This document shows, piece after piece, positions 1 through 10,511 of a stretch of 64,000 bases of DNA. Origin of the DNA: an uncultured Alphaproteobacteria bacterium (GTDB lineage Bacteria; Pseudomonadota; Alphaproteobacteria; Rhodobacterales; Rhodobacteraceae); assembly GCA_902625475.1 (NCBI GenBank), contig CACOBR010000001.1, positions 85,587-149,586 on the forward strand, read 5' to 3'. Within the stretch, counting starts at the first letter, position 1, and every line of letters begins with the position of its first letter. Below the pieces are notes generated by a model, which did no database searches, was not told the DNA's origin, and was given only the letters and a program-made list of their open reading frames with translations. Position numbers and translations under genes: made by a program.

Positions 1-1
1 T

Positions 2-409
2 ACTAACATTTTATCTGAAACTATTTTAAGTTATAATTACTCTCCATTTACAATCGTTGCCATTATCTTATTAATTTATATTTTTCTTGGCTGTTTAATG
101 GACAGCTTAGCAATGATTTTACTTACTATACCTGTTTTTTTTCCGGTTATTATCCAACTTGATTTTGGAATGTCCTATGAAGAAACTGCAATTTGGTTTG
201 GAATTTTGACATTAATTGTTGTAGAGGTTGGATTAATTACCCCTCCCGTTGGATTAAATGCATTTATTATTAATAAGATTGCAGGCGATATTCCTATAAA
301 AGAAACTTTTAAAGGAGTTTTGCCCTTCTTGATAAGTGATTTTTTAAGAGTCATCTTACTTTTTACTTTTCCAGGCATTACTTTATTTTTAGTGAGATTG
401 CTTTATTAA
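2..409 (+). CDS. TRAP transporter large permease (DctM-like), C-terminal part, truncated by window start
   Basis: Frame open from base 2; hydrophobic, CLMDSLAMILLTIPVFFPVI and EVGLITPPVGLNAFIIN motifs typical of the DctM C-terminus. Confidence 0.85.
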   Translation, partial: TNILSETILSYNYSPFTIVAIILLIYIFLGCLMDSLAMILLTIPVFFPVIIQLDFGMSYEETAIWFGILTLIVVEVGLITPPVGLNAFIINKIAGDIPIKETFKGVLPFLISDFLRVILLFTFPGITLFLVRLLY

Positions 410-436
410 TAGTTTAAACAGAAAAGGTTTTGTATA

Positions 437-979
437 GTGAAAAATAATATTAAAAAGTCAAATTTTTTGAAATGTCAGCATGTTTCTTTAGAGGTGAGCA
501 ATGTTGATGAATCACTAAAATTCTATAGAAATTTTTTATTTATGAAACTTACTGAAAGGCACAAAGCAGGAGAGCATAAAGCTATTCCTTTTGAAATGGC
601 ATTTTTAAGGCTTAATGAACATCACCATGATCTTGTGCTTACGAATAATCCAAATAGAAATTATACGAAAAAAAATGATCAAAATTCTCCAGCAGGAATT
701 CATCATTTTGCATTTGAATGTTCAACTCGTGAAAGTTTTTTATTTTATTTATCAAGAGCTAAAGAATTAAATTTGCAAATTGTCAGAGGACCAGTAATTC
801 ATAGTTCATTTAATAAAAATGGTGATGGGACATGGGGAGAAAATGAAAGTTTTTATGTATTAGATCCAGATAATCATAGAATTGAGATTTTTTGTGATAT
901 GGCAGTTATTAATAAAAAGGGAGAATATATTAATACCGATAATAAGGTTGTCCCAGATACGATTGCAGAAGAGATTTAG
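437..979 (+). CDS. VOC family protein (glyoxalase/extradiol dioxygenase-like)
   Basis: CQHVSLEVSNVDESLKFYRN, GIHHFAFE, YVLDPDNHRIEIF motifs; GTG start. Confidence 0.85.
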   Translation: MKNNIKKSNFLKCQHVSLEVSNVDESLKFYRNFLFMKLTERHKAGEHKAIPFEMAFLRLNEHHHDLVLTNNPNRNYTKKNDQNSPAGIHHFAFECSTRESFLFYLSRAKELNLQIVRGPVIHSSFNKNGDGTWGENESFYVLDPDNHRIEIFCDMAVINKKGEYINTDNKVVPDTIAEEI

Positions 980-1004
980 AAAAATAACTTTTTTATGAAT
1001 TTTT

Positions 1005-2513
1005 ATGGATGAAAATCGATCATTTGATGTAATAATTATTGGATTAGGTCCTGTTGGTGCGGTCGTCGCTAATCTCTTAGCTCCATTTAATATATCAATT
1101 TTAATAATTGAAAAAAATAAAATGATTCATCCTACACCTCGAGCAATTCATTTTGATGGTGAGGTAATGCGTATTTTTCAAAATATTGGACTTTCTAGTT
1201 ATATAAAAAAAATTTCTAGACCATCATTTCAGGGAATGCATTTTGTGGATAAAAACAACAAAACATTGCTTGTTAGAAAAGCTAATAAAGATATTGGTGA
1301 TCAAGGATGGCATAATAATTGGTATTTTTTTCAACCCGATTTGGAAAAAATTTTAAGAAATGGTTTAAATCGTTTTAATAATGTTTCTTTTAGGTTAGGT
1401 GAAAATTTAATCAAAATTAAAGATTTAAAAAATAATTGTATTCTTACAACTAATTCCGCTTTTTCAAATAAAAAAAAATCCTATTTGGGAAAATGGGTAA
1501 TAGGGTGTGATGGTGCAAATTCATTGGTGAGTAAAAAAATCTCAAAAAAAGTGACAGACTTTGGATTTGATGAAAAGTGGCTTGTTATCGATTTAAATAT
1601 TAAAAAAAACTCAGTTAGAGCAAAAAAACTTCCTAACTATACAGTACAACATTGTAACCCAATGAGACCAATGACAAGGTGTTGTATCAATTCATCAAAA
1701 AGAAGATGGGAAATAAAAATTCTTCCTAAAGATGATTTAAAAAAGATTCTTCAAAAAAAATTTTTATGGTCAATTTTATCTCCATGGTTAACTCCTGATG
1801 ATGCTGAAATAGAAAGAGCCCAAATTTATACTTTTCATTCTATAATAAAAAATAAGTGGAGAAAAAATAATATGGTAATAGCTGGAGATAGTGCTCATCA
1901 GTCACCTCCTTTTCTAGGTCAGGGCCTTTGTGCTGGTTTTAGAGATGCTAGTTCGTTAGCTTGGCGTTTGGCTAAAATAATTAAGGGTAGAGCTGATAAT
2001 ACCTTACTTGATTCATATACAAATGAAAGAAAAAAGCATGTTTTAGAATTTATTAAATTAGCTACAAGATGTGGTCAATTGATTAACACTGGTAAAAAAA
2101 GTCTTATTAATAAATACTTCGATAGTAGTCTTAAAAAAAATAAAGCAAGTTTTAATTACCCAAAGCCGCAACTTGGTAAAGGTATATGGGAATATGGTAA
2201 AACACCATTAGGTCAGATAACTCCTCAATTTCTTTTTAGAAAAAGGTTATTAGATGAGGGAGCAATTTATAAGTTTATTTTATTAGAGAATTGTAATCTT
2301 AAAAATAATTTGCAATATCAAGATAAAAAATTGCTCGAGGAAATTGAAATTAAAATAATTTCTGCCAACAAAGAAATTAAAAGTTGGCTTAAAACTATCA
2401 ATGCTAATGTAGCATTAATAAGACCAGATAGATACTTATATGGTTTTGCTAATGATTATTCTGAGACAAATAAATTACTAAATAGTTTAAGAGAAAAATT
2501 AGAAACTAAATAA
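1005..2513 (+). CDS. FAD-dependent aromatic monooxygenase (MhpA/PheA family-like)
   Basis: DVIIIGLGPVGAVVANLL (GxGxxG), VIGCDGANSLV, MVIAGDSAHQSPPFLGQGLCAGFRDASSLAWRL. Confidence 0.9.
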   Translation: MDENRSFDVIIIGLGPVGAVVANLLAPFNISILIIEKNKMIHPTPRAIHFDGEVMRIFQNIGLSSYIKKISRPSFQGMHFVDKNNKTLLVRKANKDIGDQGWHNNWYFFQPDLEKILRNGLNRFNNVSFRLGENLIKIKDLKNNCILTTNSAFSNKKKSYLGKWVIGCDGANSLVSKKISKKVTDFGFDEKWLVIDLNIKKNSVRAKKLPNYTVQHCNPMRPMTRCCINSSKRRWEIKILPKDDLKKILQKKFLWSILSPWLTPDDAEIERAQIYTFHSIIKNKWRKNNMVIAGDSAHQSPPFLGQGLCAGFRDASSLAWRLAKIIKGRADNTLLDSYTNERKKHVLEFIKLATRCGQLINTGKKSLINKYFDSSLKKNKASFNYPKPQLGKGIWEYGKTPLGQITPQFLFRKRLLDEGAIYKFILLENCNLKNNLQYQDKKLLEEIEIKIISANKEIKSWLKTINANVALIRPDRYLYGFANDYSETNKLLNSLREKLETK

Positions 2514-2718
2514 ATTTTAACATTATTTTTATTTTTATGGTATATAATTACCTTACATTGATAATAAGAAATATTAATTAAACCAAGCTTTGAAATTTAC
2601 TACTTTGGCAGTTTTATATTGAGTTAATAAAAATTATAAATTTAAAAAAATATTTGAATGAAATTTCATATATTCAATAATTTGTATTCTAGTATTATTA
2701 TATAAAAGTGAGTAGACA

Positions 2719-3618
2719 ATGAATAAAGATATAACCCTCTTAGATGGATCCATTGGACAAGAAATTTTAAAAAGATCTGGTGATAAAGCTACACCACTTT
2801 GGTCAACTAAAGTAATGATGGACAAACCAACAATTGTTGATGATGTTCACAGGAGTTATTTTAAATCTGGGGCAACTGTAGCTACAACGAACACTTATCC
2901 AGTTCATTATGATAGATTAAAAAGAGTAGGCTTAGAGGATGATAGATTTAAACTTTGGGATATCGCAGTAAATTCAGCATTAAGTGCTAGAAATAAGCAC
3001 GGTTATGGTAAAGTTGCGGCTTCAATAGGTCCTCTTATTGCATCATATCGACCAGATATTTGCCCTCCAGCAGCTGAAGCTGAAAAAATTTATGATGAAA
3101 TAATTAGTCATTTGTCTTTGAAAACTGACATAATTTTGATTGAAACAATGTGTTCTATAGATCAGGCTGAAGGTGCTTTGAGAGCTTCAGAAAAAATAGA
3201 AAAACCTGTATGGATTGGTTTTTCTGTTGATGATTTCGATGGTTCAAAATTAAGATCTGGAGAAAATTTAAAAGAAATAGCTTCCATTTTAGAAAAGTTT
3301 ACTATTGAGGCTGTACTTATTAATTGTTCAAGACCTGAAGTAGTTACTACTGCTGTAGAAATTGTTTCTTCATTTAATAAAAAGTTTGGAGCTTATGCTA
3401 ATGGATTTACAAAAATAACATCTGGTTTTTTAAAGGATGCACCGACAGTAGATGCTTTGGAAGAAAGAAAGGACCTAAGTCCAGAAAATTATTTGGAATT
3501 TGTAATGGAATGGGTCGAGTTAGGTGCTTCTATAGTTGGTGGTTGTTGTGAGGTTGGTCCAGAACATATAAAACTCATAGCAAATAAATTAAAAAATACT
3601 GGTTATCAAATAGTTTGA
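2719..3618 (+). CDS. Homocysteine S-methyltransferase family protein
   Basis: LLDGSIGQEL-like N-terminus, INCSRPE, C-terminal VGGCCEVGPEHI zinc motif. Confidence 0.9.
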   Translation: MNKDITLLDGSIGQEILKRSGDKATPLWSTKVMMDKPTIVDDVHRSYFKSGATVATTNTYPVHYDRLKRVGLEDDRFKLWDIAVNSALSARNKHGYGKVAASIGPLIASYRPDICPPAAEAEKIYDEIISHLSLKTDIILIETMCSIDQAEGALRASEKIEKPVWIGFSVDDFDGSKLRSGENLKEIASILEKFTIEAVLINCSRPEVVTTAVEIVSSFNKKFGAYANGFTKITSGFLKDAPTVDALEERKDLSPENYLEFVMEWVELGASIVGGCCEVGPEHIKLIANKLKNTGYQIV

Positions 3619-3652
3619 TGTTGAAATTAAAATTTAAAAAATTCTTTACATT

Positions 3653-4426
3653 TTGATAATGTATGACACTTGGATTTTTTGGATTATTGCTGTTTTTGCT
3701 GCCGCAACTGTTGGATTAGGAAAGGGAGGTCTACCAGTGATTGCATCTCTCGCAGTTCCTAGTCTTTCTTTGTTTATGTCACCAATTAGTGCTGCAGGAC
3801 TATTACTGCCTGTTTATATCGTATCTGACATTTTTGCTTTATTTTTTTACAGAAAAGATTTTGATATTAGAGTTTTAAAAATAAGTATTTTAGGTATGAC
3901 AATTGGTGTATTAATAGGTTGGGCTACTGCCGATTTTGTTATTGAGTGGGTAGTAACAATTATTATTGGGCTTATGGGTTTAATATTTGCAATAAATGAG
4001 TTATTCAGAAACAGCATAAAAAAAACCAATTTAAAAAAAATTAATCAAAGTAAAGGTTTATTTTGGTGCTCAATTTCAGGTTTTACTAGTTTTATAAGTC
4101 ATAACGGGGGACCACCATGGCAAATATTTGTTATACCTCTTGGCCTCAGTAAAACTGTTTATGTTGGAAGCTCTGTATTAGCCTTCAGTTATGTTAATGC
4201 TATAAAAGTCATACCTTACTTCTTTTTAGGTCAACTTAATTTTGGCACTATTAAGATTGCTTTATTTTTACTTATTCCTGCCTCTTTAGCAGTCTATATT
4301 GGTTATTTAGCTGTTAAAATCATTCCTGAAAAAGTATTTTATTTAATAATTTCTTGGGCTTTGTTAATTATTTCTTGTAAATTAATATGGGACGGAATTT
4401 TTTTATCAAAATTATTCATTTTTTAA
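3653..4426 (+). CDS. TauE/SafE family sulfite exporter-like permease
   Basis: Multi-TM, GLGKGGLPVIASLAVP and FTSFISHNGGPPWQIFVIP motifs. Confidence 0.85.
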   Translation: MIMYDTWIFWIIAVFAAATVGLGKGGLPVIASLAVPSLSLFMSPISAAGLLLPVYIVSDIFALFFYRKDFDIRVLKISILGMTIGVLIGWATADFVIEWVVTIIIGLMGLIFAINELFRNSIKKTNLKKINQSKGLFWCSISGFTSFISHNGGPPWQIFVIPLGLSKTVYVGSSVLAFSYVNAIKVIPYFFLGQLNFGTIKIALFLLIPASLAVYIGYLAVKIIPEKVFYLIISWALLIISCKLIWDGIFLSKLFIF

Positions 4427-4490
4427 AATTATAAAATCTATTGATATTATTCAACTTTCAACAAAAAACAAAATTTGTTTATTTTCTTAG

Positions 4491-7400
4491 TTGATGTATT
4501 ATGTTCTTATGTCCATTGTTTTTATAGATAAAGGCATAGAAGAATTTGATAATTTATACAATGAGTTATCTAAAACCCATCTTGTTTATTTATTGGATGA
4601 TAAAAAAAATTCTTTTGCGCAAATATCAGAAATCATCAGTCATAATTCTAATTTGGGTTCTATACATATTTTTAGCCATGGCAGTCCAGGTGTCCTTCAG
4701 TTTTTAAGTGGATCAATATCATCTGATAATTTATTAAATTATGATCAAGAAATTCAATCTATTTCAAATTCATTAGGCCCTAAGGGCAATGTTCACTTCT
4801 ATGGATGTAATGTTGGTCAAGGGGATAAAGGTCTTGAGTTTGTTAATCTTTTTTCTTCAATTTCAAATTTGGATGTTGCTGCTTCAGATGATGTTTCTGC
4901 ACCTAAATTTTTAAATGGTGATTGGGATTTAGAAGTTAAAACTGGTGAAATTCATCAAGCATCTATTATTCCTTTATCCTTTAAAGGTAGTTTAGGTGCT
5001 CCTTCGATTTCAAATCTGAATACTAATATTGCATATACTGAAAATGCAGGGTTAGGAGCACTTGATACTGACATAACCATTTCAGGTGGTACTACTACTG
5101 CTGGTGATAAATATGAGGGGGGGTGGATAGAGTTTAGTCTCTCTACTGCACAAACTACGGATATTTTAAAATTCACAGATGATGGTAGTGCTTCTACTGT
5201 TAATGGTCAGGTATCTATTGTTAATTCAATCATTTATGTTGGAAATGGAACAGGGGCAGCTATCCTTGGAAATGTTGATTCAACTAAAAACGGTCTTAAT
5301 GGTAATGCTCTAAGGGTTAATATTTCTAACAAATTTCAAAATGGAAATTTTGAAACTAACGATGGTTCATCTCAATTCGGCAATTGGCAAATATATGATA
5401 GTGGACCAATTTATTTTGGAACTACTAAAATTGATGGACTAGATACCCCAACTGATACAACTCCTCCAAAATCAGGTATACCTATTTCTGATCAAAATGT
5501 TCCAACAGAAGTTGGATCATATAGTGGTGCAGTTAATGATGATGGCGGTGGAGAATACTCAGTAAGACTGACCAGTGGTAGCCCTAACAAAATAGTTGCA
5601 AAAAAGGGTTATGATATCGTAAGGGGTCCTGCTCTTTACAGTGACAACACTGTCTATTTAAGGGCTAATGATCAAGTTAGTTTTGATTGGAAAGCTTCTG
5701 GTGGAAGAGATGCATTTGATGTTTATGGATATATAGTTAATGTTAATGATAATTCATTTTTAAAAATTTTAGATGAAACAGGAACTTCTGCTAGTGCTAC
5801 TACCAGTTGGGCAACTGAAACTGCAACTGTTACCGCAGAGGGATCCTATAAATTTGTATTTGTTGCTGGTACTTTTGATTTTTCAGGTGGTAAATGGGCA
5901 GGGGCTCAATTATTTGTTGATAATGTAACAGTTACAGAGAATGTTGCTCCTCCAACTATTTCAGATTCAATGGTTCAATCCATTGCACAAAGGGTAAAAT
6001 TTGAAAGTACATCTGAAGATCCTCCTGCCTCTAAAACTCTCACTGTAAAAACCACTAATCTAAATAATGCTGGAGCAGAACAAACTGGAACGGCAACAGC
6101 TACAATTAATTTTACTAAATTAAATGATGCGCCTTCTATAACATCTTCAAATACTGCTTCTATTGATGAAAATCTTCCAATAACAACAGTAGTTTATGAC
6201 GGTAACGCTACTGATGTTGATTCATCAGATACTATTACTTTTTCAATTTCTGGAACTGATGCAGCTCTTTTTACAGTGGATTCAAATAATGGTGAAGTTA
6301 AATTAAAAACTTCGGCTGATTTTGAAACTAAAAACTCCTATAATTTTAATATTATTGCTACTGATAACGGAGCAGGAACACTTTCTACTACTAAAGCCGT
6401 AACACTTTCAGTAAATAATCTCAATGATCCTCCATCAATAACTAGTGGGGCAACTGGAACAATTGCTGAAAATGCCTCAATTTCAACTATTGCTTATGAT
6501 GCACAAGCTAGTGATCCAGATGGTAATTCAATTACCTTTTCAATTACTGGCACCGATGCATCGTTATTTACTATTGATTCAGATGATGGTGAAGTTCGTC
6601 TTAAAAATTCTGCTAATTTTGAAATTAAAAATTCTTATTCAATTAATGTTGTTGCTACAGATAATGGATCTACGCCTGCTAATTCAACGAAGGCAGTTAC
6701 TATTAACGTAACTGATCAAAATGATAATCCTGCAGTAGTTAATGATACAGCAATTACCACACTCAATACTGCGAAGAATAATATTGCTATTCTTGCTAAT
6801 GATAGTGATGAAGACGGAGATACACTTACTATACAATCCATCAGTTATTCGGGTGCTGGGAATGCAACAACGAATGGTACAGTCATAAATTATACACCAC
6901 CGACTGGGGTGGCTACCACAACTGAAACAATTACTTATGTCATATCTGATGGAAATGGAGGTACTACTAATGGAACTTTGACAATGAGAGTTGTTACTCC
7001 ATTAATCCAAGGTCCCAGTAATTCCGCGGGATCTGAAACATCCACAGTTTCAAAAAATGAAAATATAACCGCAGTTACCAATTTAACAGCTAATGTTCCT
7101 GTCACTTGGTCTATAAACACAGGTCTAGATGGTAATAAGTTTGATCTAGATGCAGGGGGAAATTTAACATTTAAAGTTGCTCCCAACTTTGAAATTCCTA
7201 CTGATGCTGACAACAACAACACTTATCAAGTAGAAGTAAAAGCAGTTGAAGGTGGAGGTTTTTTTTCTACGCAAATTATTACTGTAACCATTCAAAATGT
7301 AAATGAAGCACCACCTGTTATAGATGCGACTAATTTAACAGGATCAGTTTCTGAAAATGCCAATATTTCTGAAGTAATTTATGATGTTACAGCAACTGAT

Positions 7401-9050
7401 GCAGATGTAAACGATGTACTTACTTTTTCAGTTTCTGGGACAGATGCTTCTTTGGTAACAATAGATTCTGATGATGGCGAGGTTAGATTAAAATCATCTG
7501 CTGATTTTGAAAATAAAAATTCTTATAACTTTAATGTAGTAGCAACAGATCCTGATGGCTCACAAGATACTGAAAGTATAACAGTAAATGTAACAAATGC
7601 TAATGATCAACCAGTAGTTACATCTGGTTCAACTGCAACATTAGCTGAAAATCTTTCAAACTCGACTGTTTTTTATACCATTACAGCAACGGATCAAGAT
7701 GCTGGTGATAACTTATCATTTTCAATCTCAGGAGACGATGCTTCTTTAATTGAGGTAGATACTGACGATGGCGAATTGCGATTAAAAACTTCTGCAGATT
7801 TTGAAAATAAATCCTCCTATATTTTTAATGTAATTGCTACAGATAATGGCGTTGGTAATTTATCCACACAAAAAGCTGTAACATTAAATATTACAAATGC
7901 GAATGATGCACCATTACTAAAAAATGCTATTTTGGACATTGTTGTTAATGAAAATACATCTGGGGGTTATAATTTTAATGATACTTTTTCTGATCCAGAT
8001 GATGATATCATAACTTTGTCTGCTAGGTTATCATCTGGTTCGGTATTACCTGGCTGGATAACATTTGATGCAACGACTAATTATCTCACTATTACTCCCA
8101 CAAGATCAGAGTTATTAGGAGCTAATGTTGAAATAACTGCAAATGATGGAAATGGTGGGACTTTTTCTGATCAATTTATAATCAAAGTTAATCCATCCAA
8201 TACCCCAGCTTTTGGCGGAGTAACCATTACTGGTGAAAAGTCCTTGGATAAATTAATAACTGCAAATGCATCAATTGCAGATCAGGAGGGATTAGGAACT
8301 TTTAACTATCAATGGTTTAGTGACGGTATCAAGGTTCAAGATTCAAATACAAATAATTACAAAATTCTTGCATCCGATCTTGGGAAAAAAATTAAGGTAG
8401 TTGTTAATTTTGTCGATGGGTTTGGATTTGCAGAGTCAATTTCATCTGATGAAATAAAAATAGAATTACCTATAAAAACTGTTATAAATTCAAGCTTGAG
8501 TAGTCGCAATGTTTTTAAAGATGCACATAGTCAGATTGTTTTAAAAGGTGGTGATACAGATGACATACTTGTCGCTGCTGGAGGTAATAGTGAAATTATA
8601 GGGGGAGATGGTTCTGATGTAGTTATTGGTGGTACGGGAAATAATCCAATTAGTGGTAACTCTCAAGATGATTTTTTAATTGGTGACTTACTTTTATCTG
8701 ATTTTTTCTTTGGAGATGACGTTCTAAATGGAGGTCCTGGAAATGATTTAATCGAAGGTGGTAATGGAAATGATACTTTTGTTTTTGAACCTTCTAGTGG
8801 AAATGACACAATAGCAAAATTTCAATTAAATCTTTTGAATTTAAGTGAGTCGAAACCAATTGGTAAAGACTTTGAAAAAGGTAAAGATAAAATAAATCTT
8901 GAAGCTTTTGGATACAAAGAGTTTTCAGATGTTAAACAAAAATTAGAAAATAATTCCGATGGTTTTGCACTTTTTAATGATCAAGATAGTTCTTTTTTGA
9001 TTTATGGTGTTTCAGCAGATGAACTAAGTTTTCAAGATTTTATTTTATAG
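4491..9050 (+). CDS. Large surface/secreted protein: DUF4347 N-terminus, cadherin-like repeats, RTX-like C-terminus
   Basis: DUF4347-like HIFSHGSPGVLQF..VHFYGCNVG; repeated ASIDENLP..TFSISGTDAALFTVDSNNGEVKLKTSADFE cadherin-like units; GGDGSDVVIGGTGNN..GGPGNDLIEGGNGNDTF RTX nonapeptides. Confidence 0.9.
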   Translation: MMYYVLMSIVFIDKGIEEFDNLYNELSKTHLVYLLDDKKNSFAQISEIISHNSNLGSIHIFSHGSPGVLQFLSGSISSDNLLNYDQEIQSISNSLGPKGNVHFYGCNVGQGDKGLEFVNLFSSISNLDVAASDDVSAPKFLNGDWDLEVKTGEIHQASIIPLSFKGSLGAPSISNLNTNIAYTENAGLGALDTDITISGGTTTAGDKYEGGWIEFSLSTAQTTDILKFTDDGSASTVNGQVSIVNSIIYVGNGTGAAILGNVDSTKNGLNGNALRVNISNKFQNGNFETNDGSSQFGNWQIYDSGPIYFGTTKIDGLDTPTDTTPPKSGIPISDQNVPTEVGSYSGAVNDDGGGEYSVRLTSGSPNKIVAKKGYDIVRGPALYSDNTVYLRANDQVSFDWKASGGRDAFDVYGYIVNVNDNSFLKILDETGTSASATTSWATETATVTAEGSYKFVFVAGTFDFSGGKWAGAQLFVDNVTVTENVAPPTISDSMVQSIAQRVKFESTSEDPPASKTLTVKTTNLNNAGAEQTGTATATINFTKLNDAPSITSSNTASIDENLPITTVVYDGNATDVDSSDTITFSISGTDAALFTVDSNNGEVKLKTSADFETKNSYNFNIIATDNGAGTLSTTKAVTLSVNNLNDPPSITSGATGTIAENASISTIAYDAQASDPDGNSITFSITGTDASLFTIDSDDGEVRLKNSANFEIKNSYSINVVATDNGSTPANSTKAVTINVTDQNDNPAVVNDTAITTLNTAKNNIAILANDSDEDGDTLTIQSISYSGAGNATTNGTVINYTPPTGVATTTETITYVISDGNGGTTNGTLTMRVVTPLIQGPSNSAGSETSTVSKNENITAVTNLTANVPVTWSINTGLDGNKFDLDAGGNLTFKVAPNFEIPTDADNNNTYQVEVKAVEGGGFFSTQIITVTIQNVNEAPPVIDATNLTGSVSENANISEVIYDVTATDADVNDVLTFSVSGTDASLVTIDSDDGEVRLKSSADFENKNSYNFNVVATDPDGSQDTESITVNVTNANDQPVVTSGSTATLAENLSNSTVFYTITATDQDAGDNLSFSISGDDASLIEVDTDDGELRLKTSADFENKSSYIFNVIATDNGVGNLSTQKAVTLNITNANDAPLLKNAILDIVVNENTSGGYNFNDTFSDPDDDIITLSARLSSGSVLPGWITFDATTNYLTITPTRSELLGANVEITANDGNGGTFSDQFIIKVNPSNTPAFGGVTITGEKSLDKLITANASIADQEGLGTFNYQWFSDGIKVQDSNTNNYKILASDLGKKIKVVVNFVDGFGFAESISSDEIKIELPIKTVINSSLSSRNVFKDAHSQIVLKGGDTDDILVAAGGNSEIIGGDGSDVVIGGTGNNPISGNSQDDFLIGDLLLSDFFFGDDVLNGGPGNDLIEGGNGNDTFVFEPSSGNDTIAKFQLNLLNLSESKPIGKDFEKGKDKINLEAFGYKEFSDVKQKLENNSDGFALFNDQDSSFLIYGVSADELSFQDFIL

Positions 9051-9077
9051 TAAGGTTTATTTATCAGAAGTATTAGA

Positions 9078-9866
9078 ATGTTCATTAATTTAAAAAAATT
9101 ATTCTCTTTATTATTCTTGTTTTTTCTTATGTCTAGTTGTGGAGGAAGCATCAGCAATGATGAAATAAAAAAAATGTCACTTTTTGATTTTACCTCTAAT
9201 GAGGATTCACCTTTAGAATTAATTACTGTTGATGGTACAACTTTGAAGCTTACAAATATTTCAGGAAAATTAGCAAGAGACGGTATCTCTAATACTATTA
9301 TTATTGATGAAACTAAATACGAACAAATAATATTAAGTAAAAACCTTACTGATTATGTGACTATAATACCGGAAGGAAATTTAATTAATGGATCATTTGG
9401 ATTAATAGGGTTGCAAAACGAACAATTTTCTTTACCAACAGGAAAACACATTTACAAAGGAGCTGCTGAAGTTTTTATAAATGATGGCAATGCTCTTTTT
9501 GGATTAAAAGGTAATAGTCAAATAATTTTTGATTATGACGGAAAAAATACATTCATTACTGGAGAAATTAAATCACTTAATGGAAATAAATCCTTATTAG
9601 ATCTTAGTTGTAGAAATTGTCCAGCAACAGAAATTGTTGATATTATATTTCCTAGTGGTCAAATTTGTAATCAAAACAGGATTTGTTTTAGTGAAATAGA
9701 GTTAAAAAATAGCAAATTAGACACTATATTAACAAACAATTATGAATTGGAATCCGATGGTTCATTTTTTGGTCCAGAAGGTTCTGAATTTGGTAATGTT
9801 TTCTCCGTAAAAGATACAGATAGTGGATCAATTGAAATTAGAGGAGCAATTGCTGGTTCTAAATAA
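9078..9866 (+). CDS. Lipoprotein with TbpB/Slam-substrate-like beta-barrel C-terminus
   Basis: Lipobox FLMSSCGG; IYKGAAEVFI and LESDGSFFGPEGSEFGNVFSV...IRGAIAGSK resemble the transferrin-binding-protein B barrel pattern. Confidence 0.6.
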   Translation: MFINLKKLFSLLFLFFLMSSCGGSISNDEIKKMSLFDFTSNEDSPLELITVDGTTLKLTNISGKLARDGISNTIIIDETKYEQIILSKNLTDYVTIIPEGNLINGSFGLIGLQNEQFSLPTGKHIYKGAAEVFINDGNALFGLKGNSQIIFDYDGKNTFITGEIKSLNGNKSLLDLSCRNCPATEIVDIIFPSGQICNQNRICFSEIELKNSKLDTILTNNYELESDGSFFGPEGSEFGNVFSVKDTDSGSIEIRGAIAGSK

Positions 9867-9916
9867 TTTATACTTATATATAAGAACAAATATTCAAATA
9901 ATTTGTAAAAAATATG

Positions 9917-9944
9917 TCAGGTTAGTTAACCGGATGTTTTTTTT
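9917..9944 (+). terminator. Candidate rho-independent terminator
   Basis: tcaGGTTAgtTAACCgga hairpin followed by T8. Confidence 0.45.
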
Positions 9945-10053
9945 AAAAATTAATCAAAAAATTATATTTGCCCCTCATTTTAACTTTGAGTTATACCAGT
10001 AAATCATGTTATATTTGATAAATTATTTTTATTTTTTAATTAATGATAGAATA

Positions 10054-10437
10054 ATGATATTTGTAAAACCTAATACAGAAAAAGAAGCAGTTTCCTTATT
10101 AAATAATTCAAATGGGATTTCTAGAATCCAAGGTGGAGGAACTGATGTACTTGTTCAAATGCGTTCCGGTATAATCGAACCTGAATTGATTATTGAAATT
10201 AAAAATATTCCAGGAATAAGAGAAATCAAAGAAGTAAACGGTGGGTATGAAATTGGAGCTGCAGTTTCAGGATCAAACTTTAAAGAAGTGATTGATAATA
10301 TTTCTTTAAAATATCCTAGTCTTAAACCTCAAATTACAAGAGCAATTTCTCTTGCTATCGATGGAAAAATTTATAAGGAATCTTGGTTTTCACCGATTAA
10401 TGAAGATAGTGAAGTTGACTTAATGCCTTATATGTAG
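10054..10437 (+). pseudogene. Chimeric remnant: CoxM/XdhB-type FAD-domain N-terminus joined to a MoaD/ThiS-like C-terminus interrupted by TAG
   Basis: IQGGGTDVLVQMRSGIIEPELIIEIKNIPGI (FAD-binding half) then YPSLKPQI..AISLAIDGKIYKE..INEDSEVDLMPYM-TAG-G-G-TAA. Confidence 0.6.
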
Positions 10438-10511
10438 GGTGGATAATTATTCTAATTTAATTGTAGTTTTACAAATTTGTATTTACAGTAATTTTATTTT
10501 ATATAAAAGAA

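Noticed and set aside
6445-6711. 88-aa ORF in another frame of the cadherin-repeat gene
   Set aside because: Leu/Gln/Met-rich frame-shifted shadow of the long coding ORF.
4491-9050. Long repetitive region considered as a DNA repeat or CRISPR-like array
   Set aside because: The repetition is at protein level (cadherin-like units ~100 aa) and diverged at DNA level; no short regular repeat-spacer pattern.
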